Shown: positions 1 to 8,368, counted from the first letter of the stretch. The stretch is DNA of 52,011 bases from Tenericutes bacterium 4572_104 (GCA_002084435.1 NBLG01000002.1:1-52011), one strand, 5' to 3'. The notes: generated by a model from the letters alone, not told the origin. Numbers and translations: made by a program.

Positions 1-474
1 ATCAATTGGGCAGGATTTAATGGAAGTTATTGGTCCTTAATTCCAATTAGTGGGATAATTTATTTTTGGTTTTTAGTAAGAGTAGGTATATTTTCTAAAA
101 GAAATATTGCCTTTAGATTAGCTACGCTTACAGTGCTTATGATAGGACTTTTGATATTTATAGATTTTGATACTGTGCCTGATAATAATGGCTGGTCATT
201 AAATTATCTTATGCCATTATTACTTATGAGTGCTAACTTAGCTATATCTGTAATTATCTGGGCAAAACGACTTAATTACCGAGATTATTTCTTTTATTTA
301 TTAGTTATTATTGTCTTTTCATTAGTTCCAATTATTTTGGCCTTTGTAAATATAGTAACTATCTTATGGCCATCTATCTGTGCTTTTTTAGTAGCTATAT
401 CGATTCTTTTATTTATTATATTTTTCTTTCCAAAATTAATTACAGAAGAAATTCAAAAGAGATTTCATGCATAA
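1..474 (+). CDS. DUF6320-type membrane protein (C-terminal part, cut by window edge)
   Basis: The reading frame is open from the first base, so this is the C-terminal 157 residues of a longer gene; the GTG at 133 is internal. About four hydrophobic segments follow one another, with a conserved-looking stretch containing GWSLNYLMPLLL and LWPSICAFL and a terminal KRFH. This pattern resembles the membrane part of DUF6320 proteins of Firmicutes, which usually carry an N-terminal zinc ribbon that would lie outside the window. The function of the family is unknown. The gene ends in a hairpin terminator shared with the convergent potassium transporter gene. Confidence 0.65.
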   Translation: MNWAGFNGSYWSLIPISGIIYFWFLVRVGIFSKRNIAFRLATLTVLMIGLLIFIDFDTVPDNNGWSLNYLMPLLLMSANLAISVIIWAKRLNYRDYFFYLLVIIVFSLVPIILAFVNIVTILWPSICAFLVAISILLFIIFFFPKLITEEIQKRFHA

Positions 475-477
475 AAA

Positions 478-509
478 AATACCTCTGATTTTTTAAAAAC
501 AGAGGTATT
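478..509. terminator. Bidirectional hairpin terminator
   Basis: A perfect 10-bp stem (AATACCTCTG / CAGAGGTATT) sits between the convergent stop codons, with an A-run on the left and T-rich sequence on the right. It can serve both the DUF6320 gene and the potassium transporter gene. Confidence 0.8.
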
Positions 510-513
510 ATAT

Positions 514-1836
514 TTATCCAATGATTATCTTTTCTCTTGCATATTCAATATTAGATACTTGAGGAACACCCCAATTTCTATTCATTAAACCAAATATAGA
601 AATAGGCCCAAGTCTACCTAAAAACATTAATAATGACAGAAGTATCTTTGATGTAGGCATTAAAAATGGTGTAATACCCATGCTAAGTCCTACGGTTCCA
701 AAAGCACTAAATGTTTCAAATAACATTTTAAGAAAAGTCATTTCAGGAGAAGGATTATTAGCTTCGACTCGAACTAAAATAATAAATACAACAATTATAG
801 AAGTTAAAGCTAATCCAGCTAAAGTGAAAGCTTTTGTTCTTGATTCAGAACCAATTCTTCTCTTATTAATAATGATAGGTTTTCCTTTTAAAAAACTTAC
901 AATTGAACGAAACATGATATAAAATGTTGTTGTTTTAATACCACCACCAGTAGAGTTAGGTGAAGCGCCAATAAACATAAATATCATAATTACTGTTAGG
1001 GTAGAGAAAGAAAATAAGTTCATATCTATAGTTGAAAAGCCAGCTGTTCTTGTGGTTATACTTTGAAATAATGCCTCTAACCAAGAAACATTATGATATT
1101 CAAATAATTTAATGATTAAAGTTCCAGTTACAATAAGAAACAATGTAGCTTTTATGACAATTTTTGAATATAAACTTAAGGCAGACCATTTTCTTTTGCT
1201 TAAAATATCTCGAATAACAATAAAACCTATACCACCAATAACAATTAGAATCATCGTATTAAAATTAAGTAACAAATTAGAATTATAAACTTGTAATGAT
1301 GAACTACCTAAAATATCAAAACCAGCGTTATTAAAAGATGATATAGAATGAAAAGCAGAAATGCCTAAAGCCTTCCAAAAACTAAAGTCTTGGATAAAAA
1401 CAATAAAATTGATTATCATACCAACAAACTCAATAATTAGAGTTGTTATTATAATAGATTTTACTAGTCGTACGACTCCAGACAAAGAATGTTGGTTTAG
1501 AGCTTCTTTTATAACATAACGTTCAGTCACTCCAATTTTAATTCCTAAAACAATTAAAACATAGATTGCGATTGTGACTATTCCTATACCACCTATTTGA
1601 ATTAGTGAAGCTAAAACAACTTTACCGAATACTGATAGAGTACTGGAAAGATCGGGTATAGTTGAAAGTCCCGTTACACAAACTGCAGAAGTGGAAAGAA
1701 ATATAGAATCAACCCAAGACAAAGCTTGACCTGTTTGAGTTGATATAGGAAGTTTAAATAAAAATACTCCTATAATAATAATTCCCAAAAAGCTCATTAC
1801 AATCACTGAAAGTGGTGTGATTTTTCTTTTCTTCAT
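514..1836 (-). CDS. ktrB: TrkH/KtrB-family potassium uptake membrane subunit
   Basis: This 440-residue polytopic membrane protein matches the Trk/Ktr/HKT superfamily in length and in its repeated membrane-pore-membrane design. The first pore loop reads STSAVCVTGLS near residue 50, with the typical filter glycine; later loops have SSFNNAGFD, TRTAGFST and SAFGTVGLS. The family moves K+ (KtrB often with Na+) across the cytoplasmic membrane and normally works with a cytosolic RCK subunit (KtrA/TrkA). No such gene is adjacent, so the partner must be elsewhere. KtrB is favoured over TrkH because the protein is short. A good promoter lies just upstream on the minus strand. Confidence 0.9.
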   Translation of the reverse strand: MKKRKITPLSVIVMSFLGIIIIGVFLFKLPISTQTGQALSWVDSIFLSTSAVCVTGLSTIPDLSSTLSVFGKVVLASLIQIGGIGIVTIAIYVLIVLGIKIGVTERYVIKEALNQHSLSGVVRLVKSIIITTLIIEFVGMIINFIVFIQDFSFWKALGISAFHSISSFNNAGFDILGSSSLQVYNSNLLLNFNTMILIVIGGIGFIVIRDILSKRKWSALSLYSKIVIKATLFLIVTGTLIIKLFEYHNVSWLEALFQSITTRTAGFSTIDMNLFSFSTLTVIMIFMFIGASPNSTGGGIKTTTFYIMFRSIVSFLKGKPIIINKRRIGSESRTKAFTLAGLALTSIIVVFIILVRVEANNPSPEMTFLKMLFETFSAFGTVGLSMGITPFLMPTSKILLSLLMFLGRLGPISIFGLMNRNWGVPQVSNIEYAREKIIIG

Positions 1837-1877
1837 AAAGATACCTACCTTTTAAGAATAGCAAAAATACTTTAGAT

Positions 1878-1906
1878 ATTATACTACTTTTCCTTGATTT
1901 TGGCAA
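1878..1906 (-). promoter_or_regulatory. Sigma-A-type promoter of the potassium transporter gene
   Basis: On the minus strand, TTGCCA (1901-1906) and TATAAT (1878-1883) are separated by 17 bp, about 40 bp before the start codon. The leader is too short to hold a c-di-AMP riboswitch. Confidence 0.6.
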
Positions 1907-1963
1907 ATAACATCAAACTTACAATATCTTTTATTTTTAGGTTTTATATATATAATTTTTTGA

Positions 1964-1969
1964 TATAAT
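1964..1969 (+). promoter_or_regulatory. -10 element upstream of the guanylate kinase-like gene
   Basis: A TATAAT hexamer lies about 29 bp before the ATG and is followed by the Shine-Dalgarno GGAGGA. No good -35 is visible at 17 bp, so only the -10 is called. Confidence 0.4.
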
Positions 1970-1997
1970 GTATATTGATAGGTAGGAGGAAGCTATT

Positions 1998-2549
1998 ATG
2001 TTAATATTAATAGGGCCTAGTGCATCGGGAAAAACAGAAGCAGCCAAAATAATGATTAACCGATATCCGATTTCTCGTGTGGTTACATGTACCACAAGAA
2101 AAAAAAGAATTAACGAAATAGATGGATTTGATTATCATTTCTTTACAAAAGATGAATTCTTAGAATTAGAAAAACAAGGATATTTTATTGAAACTGCTAA
2201 GTATAATGATAATTATTACGGAACTCCTAAGAATGAGTTAGGAGATGATAAATTCATCATTTTGGAGCCTCGAGGTTTGGAATCGTTCTTAAAACTAAAA
2301 CCATGCCCTATAGTTGCGATTTTTCTTAAAACCGATGAATCAGTTCGTATAGCGAGAATGAAAGAAAGAAAAGATAAAATAAAAGATATTAAAAAGCGAA
2401 TAATATCTGATAGAATTGATTTTGATCTAACAAAAATAAAAGGACTTGATTTAGTTATTGATACTTCAAATATATCTCAAACTGATTTAGCAGATAAAAT
2501 CTATTATAAATATATAGAATTATTAAAAATAAAAAAAAGGGAAAAATAA
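1998..2549 (+). CDS. Guanylate kinase-like protein
   Basis: A 183-residue P-loop kinase. The Walker A motif GPSASGKT is at residues 6-13, followed by the GMP-binding signature TCTTRKKR with a nearby E-DGFDYHF, as in guanylate kinases, which make GDP from GMP and ATP. It is somewhat shorter than the usual ~200 residues, and the central part (residues 70-100) departs from the standard nucleotide-binding region. It may therefore be a second guanylate kinase paralogue rather than the housekeeping Gmk. The gene is one base from the following acetyltransferase gene, so the two are probably co-transcribed. The ATG is preceded by a strong GGAGGA site. Confidence 0.75.
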   Translation: MLILIGPSASGKTEAAKIMINRYPISRVVTCTTRKKRINEIDGFDYHFFTKDEFLELEKQGYFIETAKYNDNYYGTPKNELGDDKFIILEPRGLESFLKLKPCPIVAIFLKTDESVRIARMKERKDKIKDIKKRIISDRIDFDLTKIKGLDLVIDTSNISQTDLADKIYYKYIELLKIKKREK

Positions 2550-2550
2550 A

Positions 2551-3009
2551 ATGGAAGTCAAAATTAAAAAAGCGATAATAACTGATGTACCTATTATTTT
2601 AGATTTAATAAAAGGTATTGCAGAATATGAAAAATTGTTAGATCAAGTGGAAACTACTAAAGAGCTTTTGAAACAACAGTTATTTGAAGAGAAAAATGCA
2701 TTTGTATATTTAGCATATGTAAATAAAAAACCTGTAGGGTTTGCTTTGTATTTTTATAATTTTTCTACTTTTAAAGGAAGAAAGGGATTATACTTAGAAG
2801 ATTTATTTGTCTTACCAGAATACCGTTCTAAAGGAATAGGAGAACAATTATTTAATACTTTAATAAAAGAAGCTAAAACAAATAATTGCGGACGGATGGA
2901 ATGGGTTTGTTTAAACTGGAATGAACCAGCAATCAACTTTTATAAAAAGAAAAAAGCTAAATCATTAGATAACTGGATTATCTTTCGTTTAGATGAAAAT
3001 AATTTTTAA
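2551..3009 (+). CDS. GNAT N-acetyltransferase, diamine acetyltransferase-like
   Basis: A 152-residue protein with the full GNAT fold. The acetyl-CoA-binding motif A reads LPEYRSKGIGEQLF near residues 90-103, preceded by GLYLEDLFV, and the C-terminal part contains LNWNEPAINFYKK. The YLEDLFVLPEYR and NWN-A-FYK pattern resembles spermidine/spermine N1-acetyltransferases (SAT family), so a polyamine or other primary amine is a likely acceptor, but substrate cannot be read from sequence. It probably shares a transcript with the guanylate kinase-like gene. Confidence 0.8.
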   Translation: MEVKIKKAIITDVPIILDLIKGIAEYEKLLDQVETTKELLKQQLFEEKNAFVYLAYVNKKPVGFALYFYNFSTFKGRKGLYLEDLFVLPEYRSKGIGEQLFNTLIKEAKTNNCGRMEWVCLNWNEPAINFYKKKKAKSLDNWIIFRLDENNF

Positions 3010-3019
3010 GCAAATCATT

Positions 3020-3047
3020 TTGAATAAACAATAACATTTGTTAAAAT
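3020..3047 (+). promoter_or_regulatory. Possible promoter of the thioredoxin pair
   Basis: TTGAAT (3020-3025) and TAAAAT (3042-3047) are 16 bp apart, about 32 bp before the thioredoxin ATG. The match is fair rather than strong. Confidence 0.35.
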
Positions 3048-3079
3048 AAATAGGAAATTTTAATAGGAGGAATATAATT

Positions 3080-3391
3080 ATGCCAGTAAAAGTAACAACA
3101 GAAACATTTAAAAAAGAAGTATTAGAATCAGATGTACCAGTAATAGTTGATTTTTGGGCACAATGGTGTAGACCATGTATTATGTTAGCACCAGTATTGG
3201 AAGAATTAGAACAAGATATGGCTGGTAAACTTAAAATAGCAAAAGTAAACGTAGACGAAGAAGGATATTTAGCAAATCAATTTAGAGTGTCAAGCATTCC
3301 TACAGTATATTTATTTGAAAATGGAAAAGTAAAAGACCAAGTAATAGGCTTGATGAGAAAAGAAGATCTTAAGAGACGTTTAGGTTTATAA
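3080..3391 (+). CDS. trxA: Thioredoxin
   Basis: A 103-residue protein of normal thioredoxin length with the sheet-helix core VPVIVDFWAQ, active site W-C30-R-P-C33 and the cis-proline segment SSIPTVYLF. It reduces protein disulfides in the cytoplasm. The active site has Arg where most thioredoxins have Gly (CGPC), which may shift redox potential or partner choice. The gene is three bases upstream of a flavoprotein thioredoxin reductase homologue, its likely electron donor. An AGGAGGAAT ribosome site precedes the ATG. Confidence 0.92.
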   Translation: MPVKVTTETFKKEVLESDVPVIVDFWAQWCRPCIMLAPVLEELEQDMAGKLKIAKVNVDEEGYLANQFRVSSIPTVYLFENGKVKDQVIGLMRKEDLKRRLGL

Positions 3392-3394
3392 TTG

Positions 3395-4246
3395 ATGTAC
3401 GATACAATAGTAATAGGTGGAGGACCAGCAGGAGCAACCTCCGCTATTTATTTGCAAAGATTTAAAAGAAAAACTCTTTTAATAATGAAAGACTTTGGAG
3501 CCTTAGGAAAGACAAAACATATTGATAATTACTATGGTTTTGAAGAAACAATCACAGGCCCTAAATTATTAGAAAGAGGAATCAATCAAGCAAAGAGACT
3601 TGGAGTTGAAATTGTTAAGGATGAAGTTTTAAGAATTGATAGTTTTAATGATTTTGTAATTAAGACAACTAAGGGAGAATACAAGGCTAAAACCGTTATA
3701 CTTGCGACAGGAAAAACTCAAGCTAATTTAAAAGCTAAAGGATTTAATAATTATATTGGTAAGGGTATTTCATATTGTGCTGTATGCGATGGGTTTATTT
3801 ATCGCAATAAAAAAATCGGATTAGTAGGCAATAAAGAATTTATGAAAGAGGAACTTGATATTTTAAAAAACTTCAGTCAAGACATAACTATTTTTACTGA
3901 TGGAATGGATTTAGAAGTAGAAGTTGACAAACCAGTTGTGTTTGATTCTATCCAAGAAATTAAAGGTGAAGAAAAAATAAATCAATTAATTGCTGGAAAC
4001 AAAAGTTATGATGTAGATGTTCTATTTGTTGCACTTGGAACTCCATCTGCTTCAGATTTTGCATTGAGAATGGGAGCTTTTTTAGAAGATAATTATATCG
4101 TTGTTGATAAGGATTATATGACTAATATTCCAGGCTTATTTGCTGCTGGAGACTGTATTGGTGGTTTATTGCAAATTGCAAAAGCTACAAGCGATGGAGC
4201 TCATGTTGCCATAACGACAAACAAATATTTAAAGAATAACAAATAA
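3395..4246 (+). CDS. Thioredoxin reductase-like flavoprotein lacking NADPH-binding motifs (ferredoxin-dependent type?)
   Basis: A 283-residue flavoprotein with the FAD-binding GGGPAG (residues 8-13), a redox-active C128-A-V-C131-D-G and a C-terminal FAD segment LFAAGDC, so it is a thioredoxin reductase homologue. The second Rossmann unit lacks the expected GGGNSA-type loop, reading GLVGNKEFM at 142-150, and no HRRxxxR NADPH-phosphate motif follows. This is the pattern of the pyridine-nucleotide-independent ferredoxin-dependent flavin thioredoxin reductases described in clostridia. It may thus pass electrons from reduced ferredoxin to the adjacent thioredoxin. The ATG at 3395 is chosen over the in-frame TTG just before it. 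Function as a Trx reductase is strongly suggested; the electron donor is inferred. Confidence 0.8.
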   Translation: MYDTIVIGGGPAGATSAIYLQRFKRKTLLIMKDFGALGKTKHIDNYYGFEETITGPKLLERGINQAKRLGVEIVKDEVLRIDSFNDFVIKTTKGEYKAKTVILATGKTQANLKAKGFNNYIGKGISYCAVCDGFIYRNKKIGLVGNKEFMKEELDILKNFSQDITIFTDGMDLEVEVDKPVVFDSIQEIKGEEKINQLIAGNKSYDVDVLFVALGTPSASDFALRMGAFLEDNYIVVDKDYMTNIPGLFAAGDCIGGLLQIAKATSDGAHVAITTNKYLKNNK

Positions 4247-4251
4247 GAATT

Positions 4252-4270
4252 AGCCCTTTTAGGGCTTTTT
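4252..4270 (+). terminator. Rho-independent terminator after the thioredoxin operon
   Basis: AGCCCT / AGGGCT stem with a three-base loop is followed directly by a T run. Confidence 0.85.
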
Positions 4271-4348
4271 CTTTTATTTAATATATAATTTGTTTATGAA
4301 GTTAAATAATTGTGATAAAATAAAAACATAAGTATTTTAGGGGGCTAT

Positions 4349-4612
4349 ATGGAAAAATTAAGAGAAGAGATAGATATAATTGATAAAAACATGCAAAATC
4401 TATTTATAGAAAGAATGCAGATAGTTAAAAAAATAGCTGAATATAAGCTTGAAAATCAATTACCTGTCTTTGATTTAGATAGAGAAAAAGAAATCATAAA
4501 AAAAAATATTGATGAAGTATCTAATTATGATTTTTTAGATTTGTATGAAGATTTTTTTAAAAAAATACTTGAACTTTCAAAAAAATATCAAGAAAGGATA
4601 AGTGAGAAATGA
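4349..4612 (+). CDS. Chorismate mutase type II (AroQ)-like domain protein
   Basis: An 87-residue all-helical protein of the size of a stand-alone AroQ domain. The N-terminal helix reads LREEIDIIDKNM, followed by LFIERMQIVKKIAEYK, and the middle has the typical DLDREKEII. AroQ enzymes convert chorismate to prephenate for Phe/Tyr synthesis. The key Arg and Lys positions are plausible (R5, R20, K27), but no other shikimate genes are near, and related small CM-like proteins exist whose role is unproven. The gene overlaps the threonine aldolase gene by four bases (ATGA), so the two are translationally coupled. Confidence 0.7.
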   Translation: MEKLREEIDIIDKNMQNLFIERMQIVKKIAEYKLENQLPVFDLDREKEIIKKNIDEVSNYDFLDLYEDFFKKILELSKKYQERISEK

Positions 4613-5625
4613 AATATATAGATTTAAGAAGCGATACAGTAACAACTCCAACAAAAGAGATGAGAGAAGCAATGTATAAAGCTCCAGTGGGTGATGATGT
4701 TTTTTCTGATGATTTATTGATGAATGAATTAGAAGATTATATTGCGAAAATTTTGGGTAAAGAAGCTGGTATTTTTGTGCCATCTGGTACATTTTCAAAT
4801 CAATTATCTTTGTTTACTCACTGTAATCAAGGAGACGAAGTAATAGTTGACCAAGATGCACATATCGTTCAACATGAATCCGGAGCTTCACCAATAATTT
4901 CTTCTGTTCAACTTTTTACACTTGAAAGTAATAATGGAATATGGGATTTAGATAAACTAGAAAAAGTAATTAAAAAAAGAACTATTTCAACTACCCAAAC
5001 AAAATTAATATGTATAGAAAATGCCTATAGTGGAAAAGTTTTACCATTAAATTATATGGCTAGAGTTTATAAAATTGCAAAAAAACATAAATTAGCAGTG
5101 CATCTAGATGGGGCGAGAATATTTAATGCAGCTACAGCATTAAATATCGAAGCTAAAGAGATGACTAAATATGCAGATACAGTTAGTGTCTGTCTATCAA
5201 AAGCTTTAGGAGCGCCAGTAGGTACAGTTCTAGTAGGCTCTAAAGAATTCATTGATAGAGCTAGAATTAATAGAAAAATCATGGGTGGAGGTATGAGACA
5301 AATTGGAATTTTAGCTGCCGCAGCTAAAATAGCAGTTGAAAAAATGTCTAAACGTTTATATATTGACCATGAAAATGCTAAATATATGGAAGAGTTATTA
5401 CGCCAAATACCCGGAATTAAAATTGACGAAAATCAAAGAGATATCAATATGGTATTCTTTGATATTGATAATGATAAAAAATATCAATTAGATGAATATT
5501 TATTTAAAAAAGGAGTTAAAATTTTACCTTATGAGGGAGTTTTTCGCTTTGTAACGCATTATGATATAACTAGAGAAGAAATTAAAATAGCAATTGATTT
5601 AGTTAGAGACTATTTCTTGAGTTAA
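4609..5625 (+). CDS. ltaE: Low-specificity L-threonine aldolase
   Basis: A 338-residue fold-type I PLP enzyme. The N-terminus RSDTVTTPTKEMREAM and PVGDDVF is the hallmark of threonine aldolases; the PLP Asp lies in HLDGAR (D167-G-A-R) and the Schiff-base lysine is K198 in CLSKALGAP. It splits threonine (or allo-threonine) into glycine and acetaldehyde in the cytoplasm, and would supply glycine in an amino-acid-fermenting cell. It is coupled to the upstream chorismate mutase-like gene by an ATGA overlap, a pairing whose logic is not obvious. Confidence 0.92.
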   Translation: MKYIDLRSDTVTTPTKEMREAMYKAPVGDDVFSDDLLMNELEDYIAKILGKEAGIFVPSGTFSNQLSLFTHCNQGDEVIVDQDAHIVQHESGASPIISSVQLFTLESNNGIWDLDKLEKVIKKRTISTTQTKLICIENAYSGKVLPLNYMARVYKIAKKHKLAVHLDGARIFNAATALNIEAKEMTKYADTVSVCLSKALGAPVGTVLVGSKEFIDRARINRKIMGGGMRQIGILAAAAKIAVEKMSKRLYIDHENAKYMEELLRQIPGIKIDENQRDINMVFFDIDNDKKYQLDEYLFKKGVKILPYEGVFRFVTHYDITREEIKIAIDLVRDYFLS

Positions 5626-5651
5626 TAAGCTATAAGTATATAAATTTCATC

Positions 5652-5680
5652 TTGGTATGTAACATTTAATATGTTATAAT
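5652..5680 (+). promoter_or_regulatory. Promoter of the rnf operon with an internal dyad
   Basis: TTGGTA (5652-5657) and TATAAT (5675-5680) have a 17-bp spacer. A perfect inverted repeat, TAACAT and ATGTTA around five bases (5660-5676), fills the spacer and touches the -10, where a bound regulator would block RNA polymerase. The regulator is not identifiable. Confidence 0.55.
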
Positions 5681-5716
5681 GTTTGATGGAATAATTTTCG
5701 TAAATGGAGGATACAA

Positions 5717-7018
5717 ATGATATTTCAAAAAACACATGGAATTCATATTGATGGTAGAAAGGCGATGTCCAAAAAACTACCATTAGAAGAGTATTTTAAC
5801 CCAGAAAATGTGTACATACACTTAATTAAAAACATTGGTCCTTTAATATCTAAAGTAGAAGTTGGAGATAGTGTTTTAGTCGGACAAGTGGTAGCAGTTA
5901 GAGAAGGATTCGGTGAAATGAATGTTCATTCATCAATCAGCGGAACCGTAACTGCAATTAAAAAGGTATGGCATGCAAGTGGGAAAATGGTTAATGCAAT
6001 TGAAATCAAAAATGATTTCAAAAATAATTTAGATCCCTCTATAAAACCTAATAAAAACATTGATTCCTTGAATAGAGAAGATTTAATTAATCTAATGAAG
6101 AACGCTGGCTTGACCGGGCTAGGTGGCGCAGGATTTCCAACATATATCAAATATCAAACAAAACAAAACATTGATACAGTAATTATAAACGCTGTAGAAT
6201 GTGAACCATATTTGACATGTGATTATTCTTTCATTATTAAATATCCTGAAAAGCTATTAAAAGGTTTGAAATACTTCATGAAAGCAGCTGATGCAAAAAA
6301 AGGAGTAATTGTTTATAAAGCATATAATAAAGGAATTAAATTAGCATTAAATGATTTTATAAACAATTACGAAAACATCTCTTTGTATGAAATTGAAGAT
6401 GTTTATCCAGCTGGTTGGGAAAAATACATTATCGAACGCGTTGTTGGTAAAACCTACACTGGATTACCAAGCGAAGTTGGAGTTATTGTAAACAATTCAA
6501 GCACAGCTATAACTTTTTCTGATATTGTTGAACACAATATTCCACTTATTTCAAGACCTATTACAATAACTGGAGAAGGCATAAAAGAACCAAGAAACTT
6601 CTATGTACCTATAGGTACAAAAGTAAGTGAATTAATAGAAAAATGTGGTGGCTATACAGGAGACATTGTACCCGCTAAAGCGAATTATATAGCTGGCGGA
6701 CCGATGACAGGTAAAGCAATTTTAATTGATGACTTAGTTGTAAGTGATACATTAGGTGGAGTGATTGTTAACCCTGTGCCTGTAAAATTACAGGTTGAAT
6801 GTATGGGATGTGGTAAATGTGCAGATATATGTCCAGCTTACCTAACGCCTACAGAAATTAAGAAAGCTTTAGATTACAAAGATGTAAGTTTAATTAAAGC
6901 TTTAAATGCTAATAATTGTATTCAATGTGGCTTATGTTCATATGTATGTCCTTCTAGAAGAGAGATTTCAACTGCTGTATCTAAGGCTAAGGACTTACTT
7001 AGGAAAGGAGCGAAATAA
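5717..7018 (+). CDS. rnfC: Rnf complex subunit RnfC
   Basis: A 433-residue peripheral Rnf subunit that exchanges electrons with NAD(H). The N-terminal barrel is followed by the glycine-rich nucleotide/FMN segment GLTGLGGAGFPTYIK, the NAVECEPYLTCD motif and two C-terminal [4Fe-4S] motifs, CMGCGKCADICP and CIQCGLCSYVCP. Length is normal for clostridial-type RnfC. It is the first gene of an operon in the order C, D, (small ORF), G, E, A, B, and its stop overlaps the rnfD start (TAATG). The start ATG has a GGAGG site. Confidence 0.95.
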   Translation: MIFQKTHGIHIDGRKAMSKKLPLEEYFNPENVYIHLIKNIGPLISKVEVGDSVLVGQVVAVREGFGEMNVHSSISGTVTAIKKVWHASGKMVNAIEIKNDFKNNLDPSIKPNKNIDSLNREDLINLMKNAGLTGLGGAGFPTYIKYQTKQNIDTVIINAVECEPYLTCDYSFIIKYPEKLLKGLKYFMKAADAKKGVIVYKAYNKGIKLALNDFINNYENISLYEIEDVYPAGWEKYIIERVVGKTYTGLPSEVGVIVNNSSTAITFSDIVEHNIPLISRPITITGEGIKEPRNFYVPIGTKVSELIEKCGGYTGDIVPAKANYIAGGPMTGKAILIDDLVVSDTLGGVIVNPVPVKLQVECMGCGKCADICPAYLTPTEIKKALDYKDVSLIKALNANNCIQCGLCSYVCPSRREISTAVSKAKDLLRKGAK

Positions 7019-8205
7019 TGGCTAGATTTGCTGGTGGAAATGCACCTTATTTAAGAATTGCAGATCAAAAAGGTAAAAATACCAATACCATTATGCGTGA
7101 TTTTATTATTGCGCTTATTCCTGTTATTTTATTTGCTTGGTATAAGAATGGAATTTTAGTTTTTATCGATGGCAATACTGATTTTCTAGGAATGTTATAT
7201 CCATTATTTTATATCTTTGTTGGTGGTATTTCATCAATATTAATGGAAGCTATTTTCTATTATATAACTGATTCAGAGTTAAGAAAAATTAAACCATTAT
7301 TCAGCAAATTATCGACATCATATTCAGTTATTCCTGGATTATTAATTGCTTTAATGAGCCCAATGTATACTCCTATATGGGTATTGATGTTCGGAGTATT
7401 CTTTGGTAATATTATCGCTAAGATGTTATTTGGTGGTTTCGGAAAAAATATATTCAATCCTGCTTTGTTGGGATACGCTGTAATTAAATTTGGTTTTATG
7501 GGAGCTATTACAGCTGCAGGAGGATATTTTAATGCTTCAGAAATTCTTGTGGATGCTTATGCTGGAGCAACACCTCTTGTGACTTTATCTGGAAGTAATT
7601 TAACCTATGCTTCTGTAGTTGCGCCTTATGGAAACCTGTGGGATTTCTTTGTGGGTATGACACCAGGAGGGTTAGGAGAAACTTCAGTTTTAGTGATGTT
7701 ATTTAGTTATTTGTGGTTGAGTTTTCGTAAAGTAATTAAATGGAGTACACCTTTAATCTATGTTGGAGCATTCTTCTTATTATCATGGATAGTTGGAGCA
7801 TTAAATGGAGAACCAGGAATTTGGTTTCCTCTATATGCAATCTTTAGTGGAGGATTAGTTTATGGAGCTGTATTTATGGCAACTGAACCAGTCACAACTC
7901 CAAGTAACCCAATTGGGAAAATTTACTTTGCATTGATGTTAGCAGTACTTACAGTATTGTTTAGATATGTTGGAAACTTACCTGAAGGTGTAGCTACGTC
8001 AATTTTATTAATGAATATATTTACATTACCTATTGATAAATATACCGGTATTATAAGAGCTAATAGATGGAAAAAACCTGTTTGGGGTAAGATAGCTACC
8101 TTAGTTGTTATTCTAATAGCAATTGGTTTTTATGCTGTTGTAAAAGCAGGTTCAGTTTATACAACGATTATATTACCGATAATTAGAATAAGTGGGGTGA
8201 TATAA
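7018..8205 (+). CDS. rnfD: Rnf complex subunit RnfD
   Basis: A 395-residue integral membrane subunit with about ten hydrophobic segments. The flavinylation motif DAYAGATPL fits Dxx(S/T)GAT with Ala in the Ser/Thr position; the last Thr would carry covalent FMN attached by an ApbE-type flavin transferase, which is not in the window. RnfD passes electrons inside the ion-pumping membrane core. The C-terminal extension (about 40 residues after the last core helices) includes one more hydrophobic segment. Translation is coupled to rnfC by TAATG. Confidence 0.95.
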   Translation: MARFAGGNAPYLRIADQKGKNTNTIMRDFIIALIPVILFAWYKNGILVFIDGNTDFLGMLYPLFYIFVGGISSILMEAIFYYITDSELRKIKPLFSKLSTSYSVIPGLLIALMSPMYTPIWVLMFGVFFGNIIAKMLFGGFGKNIFNPALLGYAVIKFGFMGAITAAGGYFNASEILVDAYAGATPLVTLSGSNLTYASVVAPYGNLWDFFVGMTPGGLGETSVLVMLFSYLWLSFRKVIKWSTPLIYVGAFFLLSWIVGALNGEPGIWFPLYAIFSGGLVYGAVFMATEPVTTPSNPIGKIYFALMLAVLTVLFRYVGNLPEGVATSILLMNIFTLPIDKYTGIIRANRWKKPVWGKIATLVVILIAIGFYAVVKAGSVYTTIILPIIRISGVI

Positions 8206-8206
8206 T

Positions 8207-8368
8207 ATGAAACAATATTTTCAAAAAAACTGGTTAATTCTTTCATTGGTTTTAGTCTTGATATTGGTATTCGTATTTGGTGGAATGTATTTTAGACATG
8301 TAATTTACACAGGCCAATCATTATTTAATTTAAATATAGGTTTCCATGATTGGAGGCTATTAATATGA
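8207..8368 (+). CDS. Small single-span membrane protein inside the rnf operon
   Basis: A 53-residue frame begins with an ATG one base after the rnfD stop, preceded by GGGGTGAT as a ribosome site, and its TGA overlaps the rnfG ATG (ATGA). The protein starts MKQYFQKNWL, has one strongly hydrophobic helix at roughly residues 9-27 and a short polar tail ending FHDWRLLI. The neat fit between two coupled genes argues that it is translated. Rnf operons described so far normally have rnfD directly followed by rnfG, and I recognise no family, so this may be an accessory or assembly subunit. Function unknown. Confidence 0.7.
   Translation: MKQYFQKNWLILSLVLVLILVFVFGGMYFRHVIYTGQSLFNLNIGFHDWRLLI

Noticed and set aside
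680..922. Plus-strand frame inside the potassium transporter gene
   Set aside because: Antisense shadow of a well-supported membrane protein.
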